Assembly: GCA_028554645.1 (NCBI GenBank)
Contig: JAQOOI010000015.1
Span: 310,001-374,000, forward strand
Reading direction: 5' to 3'
Source of the DNA: Omphalotus guepiniiformis
Lineage: Eukaryota > Basidiomycota > Agaricomycetes > Agaricales > Omphalotaceae
Length of the DNA: 64,000 nt
The notes under the pieces are model-generated. The model was not told the origin of the DNA and searched no databases. It worked only from the letters and a program-made list of their open reading frames with translations. Below are positions 34,816-47,509 of this stretch, in pieces (the stretch's first letter is position 1; the number at the start of each line of letters is the position of its first letter). The position numbers and the translations under genes were made by a program.

Positions 34816-37800
34816 TAGTGTTGCCGCAAGGTGAGGTACCTCGCGAGCTGAGTCCAGTCAAGGTGGCGGACTTTAAAAAAAATACACCTTGAGACACCTT
34901 GAGGTGGTTGAAATGGAGGTGAGCTCAAGGTGAATATTAGAAATTACGGAGCCCCATCAAATCTGCCACGAGACGATCACTGTGACCAATGCCGTGACGG
35001 ATGTGATATCGATACGGCTAGCGTAGGTACGAGAGAGGAATACACAAGAGTAAACAGTCCTTTTATTGGAGGGCAATCCATTGTGCCCTTCAGAAAAAGG
35101 GTGTGAGATAGAGGGAAATAAAATAGGAAGGAAGTTCACGCGATCGTTTACAGATGCCAGTGCGTTTTTACTTCCTGCTTGCGCGTCGTTCACCATATCC
35201 TTTGCTCGCTGTTGTGCACCGCAGCAGGACCTTGCTCAATGTTACCGACCGTTTCATCTATTTGAAATGTATCCATTACTATGCCAATATACTACGCTAG
35301 CGGCCGCCCAAGCGCATATATAGTGTGCTCGTTTTCTTGAGGGCTATTTTTGCTTTGTGAAGACCTCTTCTCTTATGAATCCTCCTGCGACACCAGAACA
35401 GAGAACTCCTGCACCCTATGTCCATTTCTACTCACCTGAGAATCCTAATTTTTCCCAGTTTGTTCCTACCTCTCAACATACTGCTCAGCCATTCTATTGC
35501 GCAATACCACATACTGTGCTTCCAACTTTGTCTCCATCTCCTTTTGCTCCCTCCCATGTCCACTCACAGCACTCAGCACCATTTGAGCTTCCGCTACCTG
35601 CTCCGGGCACTCCAAATAACGCTGACTTGAGTCGACCTCCTCTACAGCAGCTGGTCAACGAGTTTGCTGATGTAGAGCAATCAACTTCAAGTGCTCCATC
35701 TACCGGCAACACACGCAAACGAGGACGACCGCCAAAGGCAGGCAATACAAGCTCGAAGAAGCGAAAGGAGAATGCGCATCCAAACTCTACAGCCCCGGTG
35801 CCAGCTACGAGTTCAAGTGAAACACACTGTAATTCATTCACAACTGCCGAAGTTTGTGGTGTCAGTTCAATTCCCGCGTCGATGGCTTCAGTTAGCTCGC
35901 ACCCCACGCTAAACAAGAAAATATTCCGATCAAAGATTCATCATCGAGGGAAAGGTTCAAACCAAACTGCGACTAATGTATGGTACCACATGCGCCCTGT
36001 TGCTTCAAGAACAAAGCCGGCAACTCCTCTTCCCCCAGATGAAAACCTCTGCCAGAAACAACCAAAAGTTTCAGAAGGTGAATATTTAGCATGTCGGCTT
36101 TGCACGTACGTCCACTATTTGATGTAGCTATAGAATGCTAACTTCACCTTTATATAGGGGTGACAATTGGTATGCTGTCAAGAACACCGATGGTCAGTCA
36201 ACTGCAATCCGCAACCACCTAAAGAGCAACCACTGGGCAGTATACCGCCAGTCGGTCTTGACTCTCAAGTTGAAGGGATATGAGAATATAACAAAAGACC
36301 CACAAAACCAAGGACGTGTAGCGCGTGAAAGAGAGTCCTTCTCAGTAGAAGTGTTCAGAGAAAAACTTGTGCGGTGGATTACCGTTGATGATCAGGTACG
36401 TTCAATTAGGTCTGTTGTCTCTCAATATTGACTTCTCAGGGTTAAATTAGTCGTTCAATGTTGTTGATTGCCCTGAGCTCCGCAATGTTTTGCTCTATAT
36501 TGGTGTAGATCTTGAAGACGAGGACATATCTCATTTAACGGAGCTGATATTGGGAAAATTCAATGAGGAAATTGTGAAGGTCTCTCACGAAATGAAGGTC
36601 CGTTCTCTGAAGATTTATGCCTTCTAGTTTACGTCTAACATGTCTTGATTAAGCACTCTGTTGGCCGGATCTCTTTGACTTCTGATATGTGGTCAAACTC
36701 AGTCTTGACTGGGTTCATGGCTGTCACGGCACATTACATGGTGAAGGACGAGATGTCTAGACATCTTGTTATGTGTTCACGTCTTATTGCATTCCGGCAT
36801 GTGCGTGGGAGTCACAGTGGTGCGAATATGGGAGAGCATCTATTACAGATCATAGATGAGTATGGCATTGCGCACAGAGTTATTATCATCTTATTTCTGA
36901 GGTTATGCGATTGACAATGATTGTTTATAGCTTGGTATGATCACACTTGACAACGCGTCAAACAACAATACTATGATGAAGTATCTTGAAGATGAGCTCA
37001 CGTCGCGGAAGATACCTTTCAATAGAGATGGAAATAGGGTTCGGTAGGTCTATCTGAGATGATCTATATATCATTGCCTCATGCGATTCATTCTCAGGTG
37101 CTTTCCGCATGTTATCAACATCGCAGTGAAAACTGGGCTGGCACTTCTCAGTGCATCGCTTCCGAAGCCGTTCGCAGACGATGAAGCTGATGAAGATGGT
37201 GTCACAATGTCCGAGCTGGAAACATTTTATGGTGCGAACTCAATAAGCTCTGACGAGTACCGAGAAGCACTTGAAGGTGATGTCATCAGTCGTGTGCGAG
37301 GCATTGTTGCTACCTGTCGTTCTTCTGGAAACCAGCAAGACGAGTTGCGTGAGATCATAGTTCAAATGCAAGATGAGCTTTCAACCCAGCATACAGAGCG
37401 AGCTGGCGAGGAGGTTAATATAGACCAGAATCCTGATGATGATGGCGATAGTGGCTTCCTGGACCGTGTGGTTGTTCTTCTACATGACGTTGATACAAGA
37501 TGGTCATCAGTCTTCCTGATGATCGACCGTTTTCTGGAACTCTATCCTGTGTGTGTTAAGATCTGCTTTGAGTTTCCGCAGCTAACTATTCTTTTTAGGC
37601 AATAAAACGACTTCTTTCCACCTCAGATACTATAACAGCTACACCACTCTCGGAGATTGAGCTATTGGTTCTCAATGATATTCGCACTTATTTATTTGCC
37701 TTTCATTCTACCCAGGAGATTGCTTCAGCTGAGAAAACTCCAACTCTCTCAGTTACACTACCGCTATACGAGTGCTTGATTACAATACTTAAGAACTTGA

Positions 37801-39125
37801 AGATAAACCTGCCAAATCTTTCACATGTCATTGAAGCTTCGTTAGCGAAGCTTGATGAATATGTCAACGAGGCAAGAAAATCCCGCATCTATGTTCTTTC
37901 TATGGGTAAGTTTAACCACTGTCACAACTGGCTGCATGCTAACGGTTCTTTCTATCTCAGTGGTCAATCCAACTGCAAAGCTCTCATGGGTTGATGATTA
38001 TTGGTCTTTAGCTGACTCACTTGAAGCTCGGAGATGGATACGTGAAGCAGTAGGTTGCTTTCTTCTACTATTGAACTGTCAGTTGAAGAGTTGATATCAG
38101 ATGTTGGATCATTGTCATACAATGCTGCAAGAGAACCACAACAGCCTCGCAAATGTGCCGAGACCAATTTCACGCACATCTTCCGCTGCTCGTTCACAAG
38201 GCGCAGGTCTTTTGAGAATGCGGGCGCTTGCACGATCAACATCACTTACCTCAGTACCGTCTTCTTCCATGGAGTCTATATCAAGCATATCAGCATCAGA
38301 TTCACAAGTTAACGAGGCCTTTCCAGCCACTAGCAATGAACAACGTACTATTTCAGCAGAAGAGATTGTTGATCAAGAGCTCCAACGCTGGCTTACCGCT
38401 CCGACAATCGCTAATGAAAGTGAGCTTCTTGACTTTGATTTGGTGCGCTACTGGGATCAGGCAAGTATCTAGCTATAAAATCAACCTGACATGCTGACAA
38501 GTTCTATGCAGAAAGTTGTTCAAAAAGAGTACCCAGTTCTATTCCGTGTTGCAATGGATGTGCTTCCCGTGCAAGCTTCTGCTGTCCCCTGCGAACGTGT
38601 CTTTTCTTCAGGCAAAGAGACAGATGCCCTTCGACGCTCTCGGCTCTCACCAGATATGATGGAAGTAATTCAAATACTAAAATTTATATACCGCACTGAT
38701 CGACTTGACTTCTCGAAGCATTGGCTGGATGATGGATCAGTGAAGGAAAGCCAGGAAATGATGTTGGATTTAGATCCAGCTGTTCTACGAGAAATGCTGG
38801 CCTTGGGTAAAATTTCCGAGCTAGCATCAATGGTTGAACGTACAATAGACTCTGACTGGTGAATAAATACTTGACTCTTTAATCTTTGTTACATTATTTT
38901 TTTGTAATCTAGTTATTAAGTAGTGTAGTATAATACGTAGTCTTTCACAGGTTTAGTTGGCAAGAGTGACATACCCTTTCGGAGATAACTTCGGAGCTCT
39001 CTAGAATAGGAATAATTATTGATGAGTTGACCTTGAGATATCTTCACAAAAGGCACCTTGAGGCGTCTCAAGGTAGTGATTTTCCCACCTTGAGGTGACC
39101 TCCAACTCAGCTTGCGGCAACACTA
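34816..39125 (+). mobile_element. Complete hAT-superfamily DNA transposon
   Basis: A 4310-bp element bounded by perfect 15-bp terminal inverted repeats, TAGTGTTGCCGCAAG at 34816-34830 and its complement at 39111-39125, flanked by identical 8-bp duplications. The subterminal regions carry repeats of CACCTTGAG or its complement: 34885-34893, 34895-34903, 34924-34932, 39054-39062, 39067-39074 and 39086-39094, typical of transposase-binding sites. One intact multi-exon transposase gene fills the interior. The unbroken gene and exact duplications point to a recent insertion, between gene B and the monooxygenase. Confidence 0.93.
35375..38862 (+). CDS. hAT transposase
   Basis: Ten exons: 35375-36105, 36158-36395, 36451-36597, 36654-36878, 36931-37043, 37098-37548, 37599-37905, 37961-38049, 38101-38460 and 38512-38862, 1003 residues with no stop. 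The last intron (38461-38511) has a GC donor. The N-terminus is Pro/Ser-rich with a basic nuclear-type patch (RKRGRPPK, KKRKE). A BED-like zinc finger is made by CRLC and HLKSNH. The catalytic core begins at ISLTSDMWSNS (first Asp) and continues through ITLDNASNNNTMM (second Asp) and RCFPHVINIAV. The C-terminal dimerisation region reads PVQASAVPCERVFSSGKETD and LRRSRLSP. The enzyme cuts and reinserts the element by recognising its terminal repeats. All conserved blocks are present, so it is potentially active. Confidence 0.92.
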
Positions 39126-39133
39126 CTGTGAAC
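39126..39133. repeat. Right target-site duplication of hAT element
   Basis: CTGTGAAC, the exact partner of 34808-34815. Confidence 0.9.
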
Positions 39134-40369
39134 GCAAACGTGCTACGCGTGAGAAATTGTAATAGTAACACTTTATTCAATATCCAGATTCTTTCTCATT
39201 CTCCCTTGTGACGTTGGCGGGAAGTCCACGGCAGGATTTGCATTCGCATGGTCGCTTCGTCGTTCGGTTCAGTTTGGCACGTGCAGCCTACTTAGATATA
39301 ATTTAAATTTGTCCAGCGAAATGGTGAAGGTGAATAATAACTAAACAGCGCCTGTAGGTACTTACTTTATTTGATGCATTGTTAAAGATCCTGCCCCCCG
39401 TAAAGATTAAATATACACTATTACAAGACAGAATGAAGAGACATGGTAGATACAGTTCAGTGAGTTGCATGATAGGTATCAAGGCCCTTCAAGACCTGTA
39501 TAATAAGGGAGGAGCCTGTAGAAAGGAAATCAGAAATAAAAGAGGGTAAATATCAGCGATACATGCGAAGAGGCTTCCGGTGGATAGGCTAGCACAGAGC
39601 GCCTGCGGAGGTTGCGGAGGGCTTGGACGGAGGTGCGCTCACCGGCACAGTCGGCGATGCGCTTCGCAGGAACAATTGTCCGCATTATGTAATAACGGCA
39701 GACATGATAAACACTTAGTACAAGTTCCGTCCTCTCCCAGCTCAACTGGAGCTCGTACAACCGAGCTGGATGCGAAAGATGTCAATGAGCGGTTGTTTTC
39801 TTGGTCTTGCCCAAGGCCAAGAGTGGAGGGCCCTGCCGGAAGGGCGCGGAGCTGAGATTACATAAGTAAACTTCGGCGCACATCCCGGCCCGACAGCGAA
39901 GGCTCAGCTACATATAGAGAACTGGCATTTTCTTGTATATTTTCTTGCCTGAGGCTAGTTTTTCACATCATGAGTAACTTGAAGATATATCCTTTGCATG
40001 GTCCTAGATATTTAGCAAGGGAGTACCCTAAATTTGACACAAATTGAACAATCCGGACTCACGGAGCCTAATTCGACCTGAATCATGTAGAAGCCGGATG
40101 AAGGCACGCTATATGTAATCTGCGAACTGAGCTGAACCGAAGGTCGAATGCAAAATCCTGCCGTGGACTTCTCGCCAACCATACCCTTGGTCATCTTTCT
40201 CCTTTGCCATCATCTATCATTTCCGAGATCTTTTTATGACTCTTTATCATTGCCTAGACTGCTGAAGAGATTTATATTTGATTCTTACCACCTCTTGAAA
40301 GGGATATAAAATGACCTTTCTCCCAGCATTCGGTGTAAATCCTCCCCAAGAGTGGTTCGAAATTTGAAG
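39134..40369. other. Intergenic, no gene recognised
   Basis: Short open frames only (for example 39530-39760 minus and its plus-strand counterpart), with no motif. It contains the upstream region of the monooxygenase. Confidence 0.5.
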
Positions 40370-42661
40370 ATGTCTGCAAATTTTGTATTGATTGTAAGTG
40401 AAACAGACCCTCGTTAAAAATTTGTGAACGAACTTATGTTTCCTAGGCTGGCGCTGGACCAACAGGTATATCGAGTCTACTTTGTGTGGAAGGAAGTGTA
40501 TTATGAACATGACATTGTATGGTTCACAATCAGGCTTGGCTCTCGCTTTGGCACTGCTACGAAACGATATACCAGTTAGAATCATTCAGAAAGACTTGGT
40601 ATATCGTGTCGGCATGCGAGGCCCGTCGATTCAGGTGTGTCATGAAAATATCGGACTCTGCTTGGTTTCTTACCACAACCCCATCCAGCCTCGTATTTTG
40701 GAGATGTACAAATTCCTGGGCATCCTCGAGGAAGTGATGGAGGCCTCTGGTGCTCCTCAACAGATACAGCGACACGCCGTGCCCGATGACGGACAACCGC
40801 CGATGTTGCACCACTTGTCAGAACTAGGAGAGAAAACACCTGATTGTCCTTATGTGAGTATTACTGCGCAGATATCATAGATCAACTCGTTCTTAATTAC
40901 CCTGTCAATCATTATATCAACTATCGCAACGTCCCGCAAGATGATCACGAAAAACTCCTTCGTTTGCGTTTGCAGAAAGAATACAGATGCGAAGTTGAAC
41001 TCGGAACATGGCTCGAATCATTCGAACAGTACTCAGATCATGTTATTGCGCATATAAAGAGCATCAAGGACGGTATCGAGGTTGCTGAGAGCACACGAGC
41101 GGCATATTTAATCGGAGCTGACGGTGCGCATAGTGCTGTCCGTAAAGGCCTTGGCTGCACATTCTTGGGAGAGAGTCCGCCTGCGGTGGCGTTGGTGACA
41201 GGTGATATTCATTTAAAGAATGAGTGGGGGCACCAGGTAAGTCTAATAATTCGAATGCTGTTTCAGGACATTAGGGTCACGCCGATTGTGTTCAGTCTCT
41301 TCATTCATGGGGCCACGATTTTACTAGCGCAATGTATGTCACTCGCAGCTCGCAAACCGAAAGAAGAAGTGATAAATATTAATCATGTATAGTGTTGTAC
41401 TGCGGCCCTATCCAAAGGAAGGCGATGATCGCTTTCAGTTTCTCGTCGGCGGAGCTACACTTGACGCAGTGCAAATATCAACGAACCGTGAAACTCTCGT
41501 GAAAGCGATCTCTGATATCACAGGCCGAACTGATTTTCATTTCGGAAAGCTTATATGTTTGAGTGTATGGAGGTCAGTCCTGTTTCACCGCGCTACGCGC
41601 CACTGGTTCTACGAACTGATGGTCTTTCTTCGTTCTTGCCAATAGACCCAACATTCGTATGGTGGATACCTTTGGCAAAGGGAGGGTGTTCCTTGCTGGA
41701 GGTGAGTGTTTGAACTCTGTTCTCTGATAGATTGTTGAACCCTTTTTAGATGCCGCCCACGTTCATAGTCCTACTGGTGGGCAAGTCAGTATATAATTAA
41801 TGCTATGTTTCGCGTATCTTGTACTGACGTCCGGTTGATGGCAGGGATTGAATTCGGGAATCCAAGACTCCGTAAGCGTTTATTGACAACTTGGTGTTGC
41901 AGGCACATTCATTCACGCAATTGATCTAGTTGAACCTTGCATGGAAGCTTTCCCTTGTGTTCAAAGGTCTGGCTCCAGAAACTATTTTGGAGTCATACTC
42001 TGGAGAACGTCTGCCGGTCATCGCTGCAATGTTGGACAAGACGACTCTGCTCTTCAACAAGACTTTCCGAGCGACAAACAAGGAAGACCTTCAGGAATCG
42101 TGGAAACGAGGATCCGAGTTCAGTCAATTTGGTATCAATTATAGAGGGAGCAGTCTGGTCCTAGATGAAAAGCTACCTCCTGCAGAGATCCTTGATCCTT
42201 ATCGCAAGAGCGTTGGTGAACCTGTCAGAGCAGGTGATAGAGCTCCAGATGCTCCTGGGTTAGTGCCAATCCAGGCATCAGGTGAAGAAGTGACAAGTCT
42301 CTTTGACATCTTCAAAATCACCTACCATACCGTGCTCATTTTTGTTGGAAATATGGGAGCTACGACACAGGTTCAGAAGCTGCTCGAGACACTCGCGGCA
42401 TATCCTCAGGGAACCGTCAAAAGTGTCCTCATTTACCCCAGTGGAGCGTCAGAGCGTGTCGCCGCAGATCCTACGAATTCACCGACCGCGGACTTTTCGT
42501 TTGTCGATCGTGATGGGTATGCCTATCGACATTACGCTGTAGACGAAGAGGAGATTTCTGTGATTGTAGTGCGTCCGGATGGATATGTTGGTGCTTTGCT
42601 ACCAGGGTCGCAAGGGTTTGAGAGTATCAAGGCGTACTTCGGTCGGTTTTTCATTGTTTAA
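40370..42661 (+). CDS. FAD-dependent aromatic monooxygenase (phenol hydroxylase-like), possibly broken
   Basis: Exons 40370-40393, 40447-40465, 40534-40634, 40689-40853, then one starting before about 40937 to 41236, 41296-41333, 41393-41572, 41646-41701, 41750-41784, 41845-41871 and 41930-42661. The product begins MSANFVLIAGAGPTGLALAL, the GxGxxG dinucleotide-binding motif. It contains YLIGADGAHSAVRKGLG, the DG motif, and later VFLAGDAAHVHSPTGGQGLN, the GD-and-PTGGQG flavin-binding motif, then NLAWKLSLV. The C-terminal third resembles the thioredoxin-like dimerisation domain of phenol hydroxylases. Such enzymes hydroxylate phenolic rings with NAD(P)H and oxygen; the substrate is unknown. The junction after 40853 cannot be kept in frame with a normal acceptor unless 40975 is used, which drops a conserved stretch. 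The gene may therefore have a frameshift. Confidence 0.8.
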
Positions 42662-42954
42662 TGTGTTACCATCATCATCATGAAAAATATGTACATCGTC
42701 ATCACTGAACGGATAATGTCACTTTGCTATTTGAACGTGTAGATAAGATAATATACTTTCTTGAACAAAGGTTTTCTGCCATTCACAATTGACTAGATGA
42801 CAGGCTACAGTTGCGACACTCAACAACACAACTAAGATAGTCAGTAAACTGTAATAAAACGTGGCTCATGTCGACCGAATCTATCACAGACCTACCATGC
42901 AGTCAATCAAATAGGTATCTCGCCAGCCCATAAAGAGAAATCTCACCGCAAGTT

Positions 42955-44760
42955 CATCAAAACCCACTTTCAACGTCCCGTCAGTGTTAAGATGTCAATT
43001 GAATGAACACCAGGGGTAACGGAGAGGAACTTCATGCGCACAGATTGATAGGCTAATAGCAGCAACGGACCTGCACGTACTCTGTTCTCCAAAGGAAGTA
43101 CACCTGTAGTCCAAAGACGAACGAGGATGCTGTCAATTACTTTGATAAGATGCAACAATTCAGCACCAGCCGAGCGCACCCGGGCAAGTACTCCGGTTAG
43201 CCCAGGAAGGAAGGAAGTGTACTACGGTACGGTCCCTAGACAGAAACACCGCTTCTGGGGCCGGACGACGCGGCATTAACCAGGCAATTTAGGCAGCGTA
43301 TGTCGCTTCTCAGCCATACCAGCCGTAGCTGCCCAGAGACAGACGGAAAGCCGACACCAAGGCTGAATCTCCATCCTGGTGACGACGTCGTGCTTCCACC
43401 ACCAGGTGTGGGACCAAGGTCAAGCCCAAGCGAGCGTCGATCACGGGGCGAGATTATAGACGCGAAAGATGGGTACGGGGAGGGAGGGAAAGGATGAGTT
43501 ACTGAAGGAGACAGAAACGGGGAACGGGGAAGCCGGTTCTGGTAGGACATTGTTGTTATTGCGAGCGTTGCCTGTTTGAATGCCGCCAACAAAGGTAGCC
43601 TCGCCGTATTCCTTCATCGTAATTTTGCAAATGATGGTGTTGCGCCAGGGACAGATCTAAGACACAGTTCCACCGGGATGAAAAGGTTGTTGTCGGGTAA
43701 TTGAGATCCTTGGTTGTCACATCCGAGTGGGCAATTGACCGAGACTCGGATGAGAGAAAGTAGGGCTTTCCAAAGATATTGATAGTCACTGCCCGCTGTA
43801 GAGCCTTGTCCGCACCCGGGCTCTGTGAGCCGCTGGCCCCACCAACCCCAACTTCCGCGCTAGGTAATGAGTTCACTCCCACACCAGTTAAGAGATTTGG
43901 ATTTAGCAACGCGCCAACACCGTCTAGTGCTTCCTCCGTAGGTGAACGCAGGAAAGTCACTGCATATAAAAGGTTATACTGCTCATGCGAGGCAAGGTGT
44001 AGTGGAAATTTACCAATTCCACCCTGAGAGCTTTTCTTCCCTCCTCCCTTCCGTTGAAATGTTTTCGCTGCTGCGTCGACATTATCTCGAGTCGGACACC
44101 ATCCAACTAGGGTAGCAGTAGCACCGTCATCCCCACGACCAGCGCTTCCTAAGGGTTGGGTGAGAAGGCAAGATTCGGGTTCGCTGGTTTCTTCAAGCTC
44201 GCCGTTCGTGGAGGCGGGCTTGATGCTCCCCCAGAAAGAGGTGGTATAGTCACAGTAAAACGCGTAGACGCAGAACGTGGTGTAGGAACTAGTCCACTTG
44301 GATTTGGCGAGTTATCTCGAGTAATATTAGGAGAAACCGCATCTTGTGCTGCTGGTGCGGTTGGATTTTAAGACGCCTCGAGCGAGATCTGAAATTGTGT
44401 CAGGAAAGAGAGAATGTGTCGCGGTGGCTCAATCTCGTTGGCTGGCTCGACATCGGATATATGCGGCATTCGTAAAGTGAGGAGAGTCTGTAAATGTTCA
44501 TCTAGAAACTTTGTCACAGAATGCTCAGGAAAATGAAATGCAAGACATAGACTGACCAAAGAATGCCTGCTTTCGATCCAACCTCTGTAAGCTGGCAAGC
44601 CATTCATCCGCATCCCAACCAGCTGAACGACTTTCAGGTCCTGTAGAAGGAAGTTACAGTGCGGACTCAGGCACCAAGACGTCGAGCTCGGTACTAGCAA
44701 AGAGATCCTCGAACATGATAGACTTCAGATTGTATCCCAAAGTGAAGATTTCATTAACGA
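42955..44760 (-). pseudogene. Trs65 pseudogene with internal deletion
   Basis: Read on the minus strand, the 5' part (44716-44156) matches exons 1-2 of the Trs65-like gene: GMRMNGLPAYRGWIESRHS in a shifted frame, then LLTLRMPHISDVEPANEIEP. Near 44150, after ANLNL, it jumps to the middle of exon 3 (GRGDDGATATLVGW, then FLRSPTEEALDGVGALLNPN), so more than 1 kb is missing. The segment PYPSFASIISPRDRRSLGLD and, after a further loss, the C-terminus VLPLENRVRAGPLLL...VTPGVHSID follow, with the last splice site near 42955. Frameshifts separate these blocks. It lies just 3' of the FunK1 gene at 45181-47509 in the same orientation, the same order seen at 7.7-13.8 kb. Confidence 0.85.
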
Positions 44761-45180
44761 TTAGAACCTAGGAAATTGCGCCTGTAACTGTATCTCTAGT
44801 ACGAATAGTCACTGCTTTCAGCCGGCGGAACCTCGTCCGGAACGTGCAATGTTTTGCTGGAGGAAAAAAGGAACAAACCAGAAAAAATTGTAACTGAAAA
44901 GAATCAGAAAGAGAAAGAGAATCTCAACTCACCTTGTACCGAGAACCTGCAGAGTGAATGTACGAATGTGAGCACAAATTCACTGAACAACTCTTCCCAC
45001 GCATACTCAAGCAGCACTGCTTCTTCCTTCCAAGCTGAAGGTAGGACACTGGCGGAGCAAAGGATGTAATGTTATTGTACATATCTCTGAAACTTACTAA
45101 TAGGTAGTTGAGTAAACAATTTTGTTTGCGCGACATCAATTGTCGAATCAGTATACACTTTTCGATAGTACTACAGATTA

Positions 45181-47509
45181 TCATGTCATATAAGTCCTAA
45201 TAGTACCATAACGTTCGGCATCGATCTTGTTTTCGATACGCACGCAGTCCTCTTCAGGCCAGTTGTCAGAGTCAATGGCCTCCTGGAAGCGCTTTATCAT
45301 CCAATCTGAGTTGAGCCTTTCCCTGCGTAAGATACCTCTGTCATCCGCCGCCTCCATTTCTTGACGGATATCATCAGAGGCAACTTCATAATCCATGTTC
45401 CACTTGTCGGTTAACGCTTGGGAGAAAGCTTTATCCTCATACCGGATCGTGAACACGGTCTCGAGATCGCATACCAAGTCTCGAAGCGCAGTCGGAGGAA
45501 GTCCGGCTTCGACAGCCATGCACTTGCTCCTGATATGATCTCTCTTCACTATGCCACCATCAACACCTCCCGGAGCATCGGCATTTGGGGCCATATAATC
45601 ATACACCATGCGCAGTTTCGTCGCCAACACGTCGCTCGACATACCATTCTTGGTGTACCGAAATATTATCCAAGACAAGACGTGTAAGAAGCTTTCAAGG
45701 TCATCCTCGAGTTTGGGGAAGACAGGTCCTGAACCTGGAATGGGTGGCAAGAGCAGCCGAGCCGCAATGAATTGCCAGGTGCCCTGAAAGAGTGAACAAT
45801 TTCATACCAGGCCATCATAGGGACAAACGATGAAGTCGTACCGTGCGTATAAATTGACGTGCTCCCTCTCCGAGTTCTGCCACCGGCTTCGAGAGATCCC
45901 AGTCAATCAAATATCCATGCCCATCCTTCCCTATCAAGATATTCCCCGTACTGAGGTCGCCATGCAAGATCCCGGCTTTTTCATAAGCCTCATGGTGTGC
46001 TAATGATGTTGTCATTAGAAACAGAGAAAATATGCAGTAGCATATACTCACCTTGCATGGCATCTTTCATAGCACGAACCATCGTACGAGTATTGTCGAA
46101 GTGCGTGAGGTCTTCACCCACATCGTCCAGAAGCAGTCGATAATGTTGATGCTGGCGGAAGGTTCTGGTTTCACTTCCTGAAAGATCGACGTCGCGTGTT
46201 GTAGTTTGATGGTGAGGAAGAGGAATGTCGCCGGCTTGATGACATTCTGAAATATTGTGCACTTTCACTGCCTGTAGCTTCCTATAGATGTCACCTTCCT
46301 TCACCATACCTTCCCCAACGACACGCCATGTATCTTTCAGAAGAACGCATCGCTTCTTCACCGGATACCAGACCGGTATACAACGAGTGCAACGGCCAGT
46401 AAGAGCACTTCGACCGCGGAAGCGAGGGTGACTACCATAGAAATAATTCACTTCACCCTCCTTCGTGTCATCATAGACACCGAACTTCCATATAGGAGCC
46501 GTGGGGCTCAACCCAAGTTCCTTTCGAGCTTGTGCGACGTGCTCTGCATCTGCCTCACCAGGAATCGTGACTGTCTCGTCCAAACCGCGAGTGGCATCCG
46601 ATGCTTGACTGAATCGCCAAAGGAACTCTGCAAGGAGTTTGGCTCCCTCGAGAGCGCTAATGTCGAATTTCTCAGTTACCACTGCACCAGCCCGGTCCCA
46701 ATGTATGAGCCTAACCCATTGCTTCTGAATGAATACACTGAACAGGTGCGTGCGATACTGCTGTGAGAATTGGGCGATGGCATGGCTTGTGAGTTGACCT
46801 AGTGTTTGCAAGGATTTCTTAGTATTGTTTACGAAGGGTGAATCTTCCCTGCGAGCGTCAGCGAACGGGTCATCTTGTCCATCGAACTTGACCACGAAAT
46901 GCGTCTGGGCAAGAGACATATCCATCCGCCGGGTTCTTCCTGAATTCACCTTATACAAAATGATATCCGGCTTTACTTGATCTTGCTCCCGTCCAGCATT
47001 CACTCTGTCCACATGATTAGAGGTATTGACAAGCTCCATTCGACCATCACAAAACGTGCTGAGTGCATCAATCTATAAGGGGTTGATTAGCAACTCTTAC
47101 AATGCCAAGAAGCGAGACTTGAGAGAGACTGACCAGAATCTTATGTAGCTCTACCTCGTTTTTGACCCTGCCAACTCGCAAAAGTCCGTTGAGCGAGCTC
47201 TCCTTCTGATCCCAGGGAACTTCTCCTGCATCTGGGAAATAATGGTCAACAAAATTGGTTGCTGATATAGGCCCCAGAACGTTATCTTTTATCTCAGTGT
47301 CGTGAATATTTAGCGAAGTTGATATGACTGAACCAAGGCTGGAATAGGTGCCCTTTGTCTGATGTGATTGAGTTGAGGAAACTGGGGGTTCGATTTGTCC
47401 TTTGGCTATAGATGAGGCCGGTAAGGGTTGCAATCGTTTCGAGGAAGCAAAATCGACGCCTGGACGAAAAGCTACGAGCCTGAATTTCTTGTGAGTTAGC
47501 TGATAACAT
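45181..47509 (-). CDS. FunK1-type protein kinase, copy 3
   Basis: Minus-strand exons: about 47509-47134, 47072-46052, 45999-45842 and 45783-45181. From LVAFRPGVDFASSKRLQPLP onward the reading is open, with GPISATNFVDHYFPDAGEVP, the N-lobe, GRSALTGRCTRCIPVWYP, LLKDTWRVVGEGM and DDVGEDLTHFDNT. The catalytic loop is HGDLSTGNILIG and is followed by GYLIDWDLSKP; the Arg of HRD is Gly, the catalytic Asp and Asn are kept. The start is uncertain. The ATG at 47509-47507, which aligns with the starts of the copies at 9772 and 61064, is put out of frame by one extra base near codon 7. A GC-AG intron joining an upstream frame (ATG at 47710) would restore it. The C-terminus is short (ends GTIRTYMT). It is divergent from the intact Trs65 gene, sharing its promoter region. 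Confidence 0.75.
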
